Shown here piece by piece: positions 5,634 to 11,883 of a stretch of 11,883 nucleotides of DNA. The translations under genes were made by a program, and so were the position numbers. The stretch is from DAOTUL01 sp034437435. Lineage in GTDB: Bacteria; Chloroflexota; Anaerolineae; Aggregatilineales; Phototrophicaceae. The notes beneath the pieces are model-generated. The model was not told the DNA's origin and did no database searches. It was given only the letters and a program-made list of their open reading frames with translations. The stretch is from the NCBI GenBank assembly GCA_964417785.1, contig CAYQJO010000129.1:1-11883 (forward strand), in the 5' to 3' direction. How positions within the stretch are numbered: position 1 is the first letter of the stretch; the number at the start of each line of letters is the position of its first letter.

Positions 5634-6275
5634 ATGTCCGACGAAAATCAGAATTACGATCCAGAACCTGTGTATCTGGATGACTCGGACACCCTGGAAG
5701 ATGATGGTCAGTCAATCCTGGACGATCCGTCTTTGATCGGCCAGGGTGAAAACGAGAAGCACTGGTATGTCGTCCACTGCTATTCCGGATACGAATACAA
5801 GGTTTGCCATGCGATTGAGCAGCGCATCGATACGATGGGTATGACGGATCGCATTTTTGACGTGATTGTCCCCACTGAGGAAGAGATCGAGGTCAAGGAT
5901 GGCAAGCGGCGAACCGTCGAGCGGCGTGTATTCCCTGGCTATATCCTGGTCCAAATGCGTATGGATGAGGATTCCTGGTATGTGGTGCGCAATACACCGG
6001 GAGTGACCGGGTTTGTAGGTATGGGCAATGAACCGACCCCCCTGCGCTCGGAAGAAGTCAAGCAGATTATGGACCGGATGGCGAACGAGTCACCGGTTAT
6101 TAAAGTCCAGTACAAAGTCGGTCAAAAAGTCCGCATCATCGATGGCCCCTTCAACGATTTTATCGGAGAGGTCGCCGACATCGACATGGATAAGAACAAA
6201 GTGCGGGTAATGGTCAACTTTTTCGGGCGCGAAACCCCGGTTGAACTGGACTTTCTCGAAGTCGAAAAAGCATAG
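5634..6275 (+). CDS. nusG: Transcription termination/antitermination protein NusG
   Basis: NusG binds RNA polymerase, modulates pausing and Rho action, and links transcription to the ribosome. Of 213 residues, the NGN domain covers about 43-148 (KHWYVVHCYSGYE, then RRVFPGYILVQM at 97-108 and NTPGVTGFVG at 120-129). The KOW domain covers about 160-213 (VGQKVRIIDGPFNDFIGEV at 162-180). The first ~42 residues are an acidic, probably disordered extension not found in E. coli NusG. The ribosome site is weak (AAGG near 5620). It lies 20 bases after secE and 18 before rplK, so it is clearly in one operon. Confidence 0.97.
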   Translation: MSDENQNYDPEPVYLDDSDTLEDDGQSILDDPSLIGQGENEKHWYVVHCYSGYEYKVCHAIEQRIDTMGMTDRIFDVIVPTEEEIEVKDGKRRTVERRVFPGYILVQMRMDEDSWYVVRNTPGVTGFVGMGNEPTPLRSEEVKQIMDRMANESPVIKVQYKVGQKVRIIDGPFNDFIGEVADIDMDKNKVRVMVNFFGRETPVELDFLEVEKA

Positions 6276-6293
6276 ATTCAGCGAGGAACATCG

Positions 6294-6719
6294 ATGGCAA
6301 AGAAAGTCAAAGCGATTGTCACGTTGCAGATACCGGCTGGTAAGGCCAACCCGGCTCCGCCGATTGGTCCGGCACTGGCGCAGCATGGCATTAACCTGAT
6401 GGGCTTCTGCAAGGAATATAACGCCCGTACCAGCAACCGTATGGGCGAGATTGTCCCGGCGGAGATTACCATCTTCCAGGACGGCTCTTTCCGCTTCATT
6501 CTGAAAAGCCCGCCAACGGCCTTTTTGATCAAGCGTGCTGCCGGCGTTGAGAAGGGAGCTTCCAATCCCAGGACAGAGAAGATCGCCACCCTCACCCGTG
6601 ATCAGGTGCGTGAAATCGCTGAGATGAAGTTCAAAGACCTGAACGCGCTCGATATTGAAGGGGCCATGCGTCAGATCGAGGGTACCGCCCGTCAGATGGG
6701 CATCAAGGTTGCCGACTAA
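6294..6719 (+). CDS. rplK: 50S ribosomal protein L11
   Basis: A 141-residue protein, the standard L11 length. It binds 23S rRNA at the GTPase-associated centre and is needed for RelA activation by stalled ribosomes. The proline-rich N-terminal domain (QIPAGKANPAPPIGPALAQHG near 12-32) and the C-terminal rRNA-binding domain (about 75-141) are complete. The ATG at 6294 is preceded by GCGAGGA. It is part of the secE-nusG-rplK-rplA unit. Confidence 0.98.
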   Translation: MAKKVKAIVTLQIPAGKANPAPPIGPALAQHGINLMGFCKEYNARTSNRMGEIVPAEITIFQDGSFRFILKSPPTAFLIKRAAGVEKGASNPRTEKIATLTRDQVREIAEMKFKDLNALDIEGAMRQIEGTARQMGIKVAD

Positions 6720-6731
6720 TTTTCGTTCTAT

Positions 6732-6767
6732 GTGGGAGGGTCATCGGCCCACCTGTACCACAGGGAG
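6732..6767 (+). promoter_or_regulatory. Paired hairpins covering the rplA ribosome binding site
   Basis: GTGGG (6732-6736) can pair with CCCAC (6748-6752). Immediately after, CCTGT (6752-6756) can pair with ACAGG (6760-6764) around ACC, overlapping the start of the GGGAG ribosome site (6763-6767). L1 is known in other bacteria to repress its own operon by binding mRNA, but I cannot match this to a defined L1 site. Tentative. Confidence 0.3.
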
Positions 6768-6773
6768 ATCATC

Positions 6774-7466
6774 ATGAGCAAACGCTTTAGTGAACTGAAT
6801 AAGAAGTTCGACCGCAATGTCGATTATGGTATGACGGATGCAGTAAGCATGTCAAAAGACATGGCAAACGCCAAGTTTGATGAAACCATCGAAATGCACT
6901 TCCGGTTGGGGATCGACCCGCGCCATAGTGACCAGCAGGTGAGAAGCACCGTGATGCTGCCGCATGGGCTGGGTAAAGAGGTGCGGGTGCTGGTGTTCGC
7001 TGAGGGTGAAGATGCGCGGGTGGCCCAGGAAGCCGGTGCCGACATCGTTGCCGACGATGAAGTCATCAAGCGCATTCAGACCGAGGGTTTTCTCGATTTT
7101 GATGCGACACTGGCTGTACCGAGCATGATGCGCAAGGTCGGCCCGGTGGCGCGTATTCTTGGCCCGCGCGGTCTGATGCCGAACCCGAAAGCAGGTACCG
7201 TCGTCCAACCGGACGATCTGGCACGAGCCATTGAAGAACTGAAAGCCGGTCGCGTGGAATTCCGCAATGACCGTACCGGCAATCTCCATATCCCCATCGG
7301 CAAGGCCAGCTTCGACGCGCAGCGCCTGATTGAAAACGCTCAGGCCGTCGTGAACGCCGTGAATGCCCAGAAGCCCTCAGCAGTCAAAGGTGTTTATATT
7401 CGCCGGGCGGTCATGACATCGACTATGGGTCCCGGTGTGCGTGTAGACGTGTCTTCGCTGAACTAA
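6774..7466 (+). CDS. rplA: 50S ribosomal protein L1
   Basis: A 230-residue protein of standard L1 length. It forms the mobile L1 stalk of the large subunit that helps release E-site tRNA, and acts as a translational repressor in many bacteria. Recognisable features include MLPHGLGKEVRVLVFAEG (about 61-78), the highly conserved ILGPRGLMPNPKAGTV segment (about 128-143) and the C-terminal MTSTMGPGVRVD. I chose ATG 6774, which has GGGAG 6 bases upstream and gives the usual N-terminus; an upstream in-frame ATG-like start at 6732 would add 14 unlike residues. The usual next genes, rplJ and rplL, are absent; a hairpin follows. Confidence 0.98.
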   Translation: MSKRFSELNKKFDRNVDYGMTDAVSMSKDMANAKFDETIEMHFRLGIDPRHSDQQVRSTVMLPHGLGKEVRVLVFAEGEDARVAQEAGADIVADDEVIKRIQTEGFLDFDATLAVPSMMRKVGPVARILGPRGLMPNPKAGTVVQPDDLARAIEELKAGRVEFRNDRTGNLHIPIGKASFDAQRLIENAQAVVNAVNAQKPSAVKGVYIRRAVMTSTMGPGVRVDVSSLN

Positions 7467-7481
7467 CCAGATGACGACCGG

Positions 7482-7501
7482 ACCCCTGTCCCTACAGGGG
7501 T
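7482..7501 (+). terminator. Strong hairpin closing the ribosomal cluster
   Basis: ACCCCTGT (7482-7489) pairs perfectly with ACAGGGGT (7494-7501) around CCCT, 15 bases after the rplA stop. The stem is GC-rich, but the following bases (TCGCAAAC) are not a T-run, so termination may be Rho-dependent or the hairpin may protect the 3' end. Confidence 0.5.
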
Positions 7502-7538
7502 TCGCAAACATAACAAAACGAAGGGATAGTGCAGGTAC

Positions 7539-9356
7539 GTGTCGGCATTTTCCCCCAGGCGGCGCAACGCCATGATGAGGACCGCGCTGGCCGGCGGCTT
7601 TGCTTTGCTGCTGCTGCTGGTTGTCGCTTTGCTCTACGAGGGCCAGTTGAGTGTTGGGGTCGGTTTTCTGTTGGCTGCCAGTCTATCCAATCTCCTTTTG
7701 ATTACCTACACCATTCGAATTATGATCCGCGAGCATGCCGAGGCGGTCGATCTGATGAAGCAGTCATCACGCATGATCGAGCGTCGTGCGGTGCAGTTGC
7801 AGGTTGCAGCCGAGATTGCCCGCGATGCGACCGACACCCTTGACCTGGACCATCTGCTGCGGCGCACCGTTGAGTCGGTACGGCAGCGGTTCGGTTATTA
7901 CCATGCCGCGGTGTTCCTGGTCGATGAATCGGGGCAATATGCGGTGCTGCGTGCGGCTGCTGGACCGTCCAGCGAAGCGATGCTCTCCCAGGGCCACCGG
8001 CTGCAAATCGGCAAGCAGGGGATTGTGGGCTATGTGACCGACAATGGTGAGTCACGGGTGGCGCTGGATGTGGCCGAGGACACCGTTCACTTTAAGAATC
8101 CGGTGCTGCAACAAACGCGCTCGGAAATCGCGATTCCGCTCAAATCGGGGTCGCGGATCATCGGTGCGCTCGATGTCCAGAGCGAGGAGGACCATGCCTT
8201 TGATCTGGCCGACATCACCATTCTGCAAACATTGTCGGACCTGCTGGCGGTCGCCATCGACAAGGCGAATCTACATGCAGAGGTCCAGAGTCATGCGGCG
8301 GAACTGGAAGATCGTGTGCGCCGGCGGACCGCTGAGTTGGCCCACGAACGGGCCAAACTCAAGGCCATTCTGGACTCTATGGGCGAAGGTGTCTCCTACA
8401 CCGAAGGGGGACAGACCCAGTATTTGAACCCTGCGCTGTATCAGATGGTGGGAGCGGATGAGACCACTAACAACGGATACCAGTTGCAATACATGCGTGA
8501 CGATGTAGGGACACGCCTGACCTCTGAGATCACCGAAGCGGTGCGGCAGGACGGTATCTGGCGCGGTGAGGTCAAAGTCAAACGGGTCGATGGCACAACC
8601 TTTGATGCCGGGATGACCTGCTCATGGGTCACGGATTTGGAAGACAATCCTTTTGGTATGGTCCGCATCATTCGCGACATCAGCCAGGAGAAAGCCCTGC
8701 AAGAACAGATGTCGCGCTTCGTCGCCAACGCCTCACACGAACTGCGCACGCCCATCACCAATCTCATGACGCAACTCTATCTGATCCGCCGCCAGCCGCA
8801 CAAAATGAACGACCATTTGACTGTGCTGGAACAGGTCACACGGCGTATGCGCCGCCTGGTCGAGGGCATGCTCGATTTGACCCGCTTTGAACGCGGGGTA
8901 ATTCAGATTGCGCTGGAACCGGTCATCGTGCAGGACCTTGTACAGAGTGTGATCGATGTCCAACGGGCTGAAGCCGACTCCAGGTCGATCCAACTGGATT
9001 ATGATCCGGGACCGGCTCCGCTGGTAATTCAGGCCGACTTCGACCGCATTGTCCAGGTTGTGACCAATCTGGTTATCAACGCCATCCACTACACACCATC
9101 CGGCGGTCACATTGTGGTGTCGATTTCTGAGTCCGACCGTTATGTCGTTATCGGCGTCGAAGACAATGGCCCTGGTATCTCCCCTGAGCATCTGCAACAG
9201 GTTTTTCAGCCGTTTTTCCGGGGACAGCACGGGGTGGCCGGGACCGGATTGGGCCTGAGCATCTCGCGCACCATCGTCGAACAACATGGTGGGCAAATGA
9301 GCGTCGATAGTGAATTAGATCAGGGAAGCCACTTTAAGATCAGATTGCCGCTCTAA
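7539..9356 (+). CDS. Membrane sensor histidine kinase with GAF and PAS domains (orphan)
   Basis: A 605-residue two-component sensor. Two membrane helices (about 15-33 and 38-60) are joined by a very short loop, so sensing is probably cytoplasmic. A GAF domain follows (about 90-243), then a coiled-coil linker (244-275), a PAS domain (about 273-384) and the HisKA domain with FVANASHELRTP, where His400 is the phospho-acceptor. The HATPase domain has the N-box NLVINAIHYTP (510-520), G1 EDNGPGIS (541-548), F-box FQPFFRG (556-562) and G2 GTGLGLS (568-574). All catalytic motifs look intact. No response regulator adjoins it. The GTG 7539 start keeps both helices; its ribosome site is poor (GAAGGGA about 12 bases upstream), and ATG 7572 is an alternative. 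The signal is unknown. Confidence 0.95.
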   Translation: MSAFSPRRRNAMMRTALAGGFALLLLLVVALLYEGQLSVGVGFLLAASLSNLLLITYTIRIMIREHAEAVDLMKQSSRMIERRAVQLQVAAEIARDATDTLDLDHLLRRTVESVRQRFGYYHAAVFLVDESGQYAVLRAAAGPSSEAMLSQGHRLQIGKQGIVGYVTDNGESRVALDVAEDTVHFKNPVLQQTRSEIAIPLKSGSRIIGALDVQSEEDHAFDLADITILQTLSDLLAVAIDKANLHAEVQSHAAELEDRVRRRTAELAHERAKLKAILDSMGEGVSYTEGGQTQYLNPALYQMVGADETTNNGYQLQYMRDDVGTRLTSEITEAVRQDGIWRGEVKVKRVDGTTFDAGMTCSWVTDLEDNPFGMVRIIRDISQEKALQEQMSRFVANASHELRTPITNLMTQLYLIRRQPHKMNDHLTVLEQVTRRMRRLVEGMLDLTRFERGVIQIALEPVIVQDLVQSVIDVQRAEADSRSIQLDYDPGPAPLVIQADFDRIVQVVTNLVINAIHYTPSGGHIVVSISESDRYVVIGVEDNGPGISPEHLQQVFQPFFRGQHGVAGTGLGLSISRTIVEQHGGQMSVDSELDQGSHFKIRLPL

Positions 9357-9379
9357 TTCTTTTCTGTCGCGAACTTTTG

Positions 9380-9388
9380 TGCTAGAAT
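9380..9388 (+). promoter_or_regulatory. Extended -10 promoter for the nadK operon
   Basis: TGC-TAGAAT (9380-9388) is an extended -10 element with 5 of 6 consensus bases, 32 bases before the nadK start. No good -35 is seen at the right distance, which is tolerated for extended -10 promoters. It lies just after the kinase gene. Confidence 0.5.
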
Positions 9389-9419
9389 TGTAGCGGTCTA
9401 TCGTAGAGAAGGGGTAGCG

Positions 9420-10286
9420 GTGGTGGTCGATCTCAACTGCATGGGTATTCTGGCACATCCGCTGAGACCCCCAACCTATCCTGTTGCACAACGTATCCAG
9501 CAATCATTGCAGGCGCGAGGAATCACAACCTGGCTCCATACGCAATGGCAGGATGACGATGTTCGGCAGGATGTTGGACTGGCCGATCTGGTGGTCGCTA
9601 TCGGTGGTGATGGGGCCATGCTGAGAGCGGCGCGGGTGTGTGCGCCAATGAATGTACCGGTCCTGGGATTGAACATGGGCCAGCTTGGTTTTTTGACCGA
9701 GGTCGCGGAGCCGGATAACTGGGAACTGGTGCTTTCGAAACTGCTGGATGGCGATTACTGGATTGAGAACCGTACCATGATTCGGGCCGTCATTCTGCGC
9801 CAGGAGAAGGTGATCGCAACCGGAGAGGCGCTCAACGAGTTTGTACTCAGCGGCAGTGTGATCGGACGCATGGTTCAGTTGGAAACCTATATTGATGATG
9901 ATTGGACCACCAATTATTACGCCGATGCCCTGGTGATCGCGACGGCGACCGGCTCGACGGCCTATGCACTGGCGTTGGGTGGGCCGATACTGCCGCCGGA
10001 GTTGAGCAACATCCTGATTATCCCATCGGCTCCCCATCTGAGCATGGATCGCCCGATTGTGCTATCGGAAGGGGCGCGGGTGGAAGTGGTGCCGCATTCC
10101 GGACAGGGTGTCGGGATGGTGCTGCTGGCCGATGGTGTGCAGGTGGGCCAACTGGTGAACGGTGATCGGGTCCGAATTCAGGTGAGCGAACACATCAGCC
10201 GCTTTGTGCGACTGCGCGAACGCAATTATTTCTACCGGTCCCTGCTGGACAAATTTGAACCCCGCCGCTCGGATATGGATAATTGA
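9420..10286 (+). CDS. nadK: NAD kinase
   Basis: This cytoplasmic enzyme phosphorylates NAD+ to NADP+, using ATP or polyphosphate. It has 288 residues, a normal length. The family motifs are present: GGDGAML (residues 62-68, with catalytic Asp64), NMGQLGFLTE (85-94), ALNEFVLSG (137-145, with the NE pair contacting NAD), and ATATGSTAYALALGGPI (174-190), where most homologues read TPTGSTAY. The SAPHLSMDRPIVL segment follows at about 203-215. Start choice: GTG 9420 or the adjacent GTG 9423, both behind AGAAGGGG (9407-9414); ATG 9441 would trim seven residues. It is the first gene of a tight operon: the next gene starts 4 bases after its stop. Confidence 0.96.
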   Translation: MVVDLNCMGILAHPLRPPTYPVAQRIQQSLQARGITTWLHTQWQDDDVRQDVGLADLVVAIGGDGAMLRAARVCAPMNVPVLGLNMGQLGFLTEVAEPDNWELVLSKLLDGDYWIENRTMIRAVILRQEKVIATGEALNEFVLSGSVIGRMVQLETYIDDDWTTNYYADALVIATATGSTAYALALGGPILPPELSNILIIPSAPHLSMDRPIVLSEGARVEVVPHSGQGVGMVLLADGVQVGQLVNGDRVRIQVSEHISRFVRLRERNYFYRSLLDKFEPRRSDMDN

Positions 10287-10289
10287 GAG

Positions 10290-10874
10290 ATGACCGTAGA
10301 CGAAACCCACTATTGTGAGGTCCATCCGGATCGTGAGACGGAACTGCGCTGCAACAAATGCGGGCGTTATATGTGTGCGCAGTGTGCGGTTCAAACGCCA
10401 GTCGGCTATCGCTGCCGGGAGTGTGTGCGTCAGGTCGAAGATCGGTTTTTTAACGCCGAAACCAATGACCCGGCCATTCTGGCCGGAGTCTGCGCTATAC
10501 TCAGTGCAATCGCCGGTGCGATCATCAGCCTGTTGGGCTTGTTACTCATCATTTTGCTCAGTGTTCCGGTCGCCGGTGTTATTTCTGAAGCGGCCCTGCG
10601 AGCGGTCAACCGGCGGCGCGGGCGCAACAGCGCCATCTATGCGACGATAGGTGTGGTGGCCGGTGGGATCGCCGGCAGTGTGGTGCGGGCGATCCTTGTC
10701 TATCCACCGGCACCCTATGATCAGATAGTCCAGATGGCGGACAGTATGGGCGTGCCGCTGCCGCCGGGTGTGCCGACATTGACCGACTATATTATCGACA
10801 GCACGTTGAGTCTGGGGGTGATCCTGTTCATCGCGATCACCGCCTACACAGTGTATATCCGGATCAAAACATAA
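10290..10874 (+). CDS. B-box-type zinc finger membrane protein
   Basis: A 194-residue protein with a cytoplasmic-looking N-terminal zinc-binding domain. The ligands C9, H12, C21, C24, C29, C32, C42 and C45 fit a B-box-like two-metal pattern. Membrane helices follow at about 62-90 (glycine/leucine-rich, possibly two close passes), 116-137 and 170-190. The basic RRRGR (108-112) probably faces the cytoplasm. From memory, small B-box/transmembrane proteins of this layout recur in Chloroflexota, but their function is unknown. It sits between nadK and recN with gaps of 3 and 2 bases, so the three are almost certainly co-translated. A membrane adaptor or sensor role is only a guess. Confidence 0.85.
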   Translation: MTVDETHYCEVHPDRETELRCNKCGRYMCAQCAVQTPVGYRCRECVRQVEDRFFNAETNDPAILAGVCAILSAIAGAIISLLGLLLIILLSVPVAGVISEAALRAVNRRRGRNSAIYATIGVVAGGIAGSVVRAILVYPPAPYDQIVQMADSMGVPLPPGVPTLTDYIIDSTLSLGVILFIAITAYTVYIRIKT

Positions 10875-10876
10875 CG

Positions 10877-11883
10877 ATGCTTGAGGAATTACGGATACGC
10901 AATTTCGCCATTATTGACACGTTGGAGATCGATTTCGCCAGCGGCTTTAATGTTATCACCGGAGAGACCGGCGCGGGCAAGTCGATTCTAGTGGATGCGG
11001 TGGAACTGATTCTCGGTGGCAAAGCCGATGCCTCCATGGTGCGTGCCGGGACCGACCGGGCGACCATAGAAGGGGTGTTCCTGGTGCCGGAAACGGTTCG
11101 GGGGATGATCCACGAGATACTCAGCCGCGAAGAACTGCCAGAAGAGGCCGACCTGATTACCCTGACCCGTGAACTCCGCAGCAACGGTCGGTCGTCGGCG
11201 CGGATCAACGGAATCACAGTGAAGGCCGATATACTGCGTGAAGTCGGCAATTTTCTGGTCGATATTCACGGCCAGAGCGAGCATCTCTCGTTGTTCAACC
11301 CACCGCACCATCTCGACCTGCTGGACCGCTATGCCGATCTGATGGAAATCCGCGAGGCGCTCAAGACCGTCTCCGGGCGGTTGAGTGCGATCCGGCGTGA
11401 GATGCACGGTCTGCTGGAAGACAAGGCGGAACTGGAACGTCGGGCCGAGCAGCTTCGCCACGCAGTTGAAGAGATCGACGCCGCCGAACTGGTCCCTAAC
11501 GAGGACGAAGACCTGAAATCCGAGCGCACCCGCCTTGCCAACAGCGAGCAGTTGGCGACATTGAGCGCCGAGGCGGTGGTGCTGCTCAACGATGACAGCA
11601 GCGACGATCAGGCCCCGGCGGTCGATCTGCTTCAGCGTGTGTCGGCCATCCTGGAGAAGCTGGCAGCGATTGATCCGCGTCTGGATGATCTGGCGGAGAT
11701 GGCTGAAGGTATCTCGGCGCAGGCGCAGGAGCTTGCGATTGAGATGGCTGGCTATATCGACGAGGTTGAATACGATCCGCAGCGCATCAACGAGATTGAA
11801 GAGCGGCTGGAACTCATCAACGGTCTGCGGCGGCGTTATGGGGTCACCATTGATCTCGTGCTGGAATACGCCGACAAAGCCCG
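10877..11883 (+). CDS. recN: DNA repair protein RecN, N-terminal part (3' end outside window)
   Basis: RecN is an SMC-like ATPase that assembles at DNA double-strand breaks and supports recombinational repair. The frame opens at ATG 10877, 2 bases after the previous stop, and stays open to the window end (335 codons of the usual ~550-580). The start MLEELRIRNFAIID is the typical RecN N-terminus and Walker A GETGAGKS is at residues 29-36. The conserved VDIHGQSEH segment lies near residue 130. The region from about 160 onward is rich in Glu, Leu and Arg, as expected for the coiled coil, and includes the family YDPQRINEIEERL segment near 300-312. The second half with signature and Walker B is not in view. 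No SOS operator is evident because the gene is inside the nadK operon. Confidence 0.97.
   Translation, partial: MLEELRIRNFAIIDTLEIDFASGFNVITGETGAGKSILVDAVELILGGKADASMVRAGTDRATIEGVFLVPETVRGMIHEILSREELPEEADLITLTRELRSNGRSSARINGITVKADILREVGNFLVDIHGQSEHLSLFNPPHHLDLLDRYADLMEIREALKTVSGRLSAIRREMHGLLEDKAELERRAEQLRHAVEEIDAAELVPNEDEDLKSERTRLANSEQLATLSAEAVVLLNDDSSDDQAPAVDLLQRVSAILEKLAAIDPRLDDLAEMAEGISAQAQELAIEMAGYIDEVEYDPQRINEIEERLELINGLRRRYGVTIDLVLEYADKA

Noticed and set aside
8733..9296. Minus-strand open frame of 187 codons
   Set aside because: It lies opposite the HisKA/HATPase part of the histidine kinase and shows no family motif.
1..11883. Mobile elements, CRISPR arrays, phage or defence genes
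   Set aside because: I found no transposase, terminal inverted repeats with direct duplications, regularly spaced repeats or integrase, and the tRNAs are not flanked by attachment-like repeats.

Overview
The window is a moderately GC-rich bacterial chromosome segment in which every credible gene lies on the + strand. The protein style suggests a member of the Chloroflexota (Anaerolineae-like): DrrA-type ABC ATPases ending in a VTKGIV-like tail, a membrane protein with a B-box zinc finger, a long SecE, and a small pyrophosphatase-like protein. This lineage call is inferred from recalled family resemblance; no marker phylogeny was run.

Layout. (1) 1-2678 is the end of an ABC-transporter locus. 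It holds the C-terminal part of a membrane-anchored extracytoplasmic protein, an overlapping ABC ATPase gene, and then, instead of a full permease, only the last ~105 residues of an FtsX/MacB-type permease. (2) 2691-4383 holds two stand-alone genes: a Gfo/Idh/MocA oxidoreductase and a small inorganic-pyrophosphatase-like protein. (3) 4431-7501 is a translation/secretion cluster. An extended -10 promoter precedes tRNA-Thr(TGT), tRNA-Tyr(GTA), tRNA-Thr(GGT), rpmG, tRNA-Trp(CCA), secE, nusG, rplK and rplA, closed by a strong hairpin. The gaps between the RNA genes and their neighbours carry long hairpins. (4) 7539-9356 is an orphan membrane histidine kinase (two TMs, GAF, PAS, HisKA, HATPase). 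(5) 9380-11883 is a tightly packed operon of nadK, a B-box zinc-finger membrane protein and recN, with recN cut by the window end.

Working together: region 3 supplies tRNAs, ribosomal proteins L33, L11 and L1, the SecE translocon subunit and the NusG elongation factor, a classical growth-linked set. Region 5 joins NADP supply with DNA double-strand-break repair, a neighbourhood seen in many bacteria. I see no mobile element, CRISPR array, phage gene or clearly new multi-gene system. The points most worth checking are the abrupt ATPase/permease-remnant junction near 2355-2365, the tRNA-rpmG-tRNA-secE arrangement (resembling the E. coli thrU-tyrU-glyT-thrT-tufB-secE-nusG region without glyT and tufB), the break in the ribosomal cluster after rplA, and the zinc-finger membrane protein wedged between nadK and recN.
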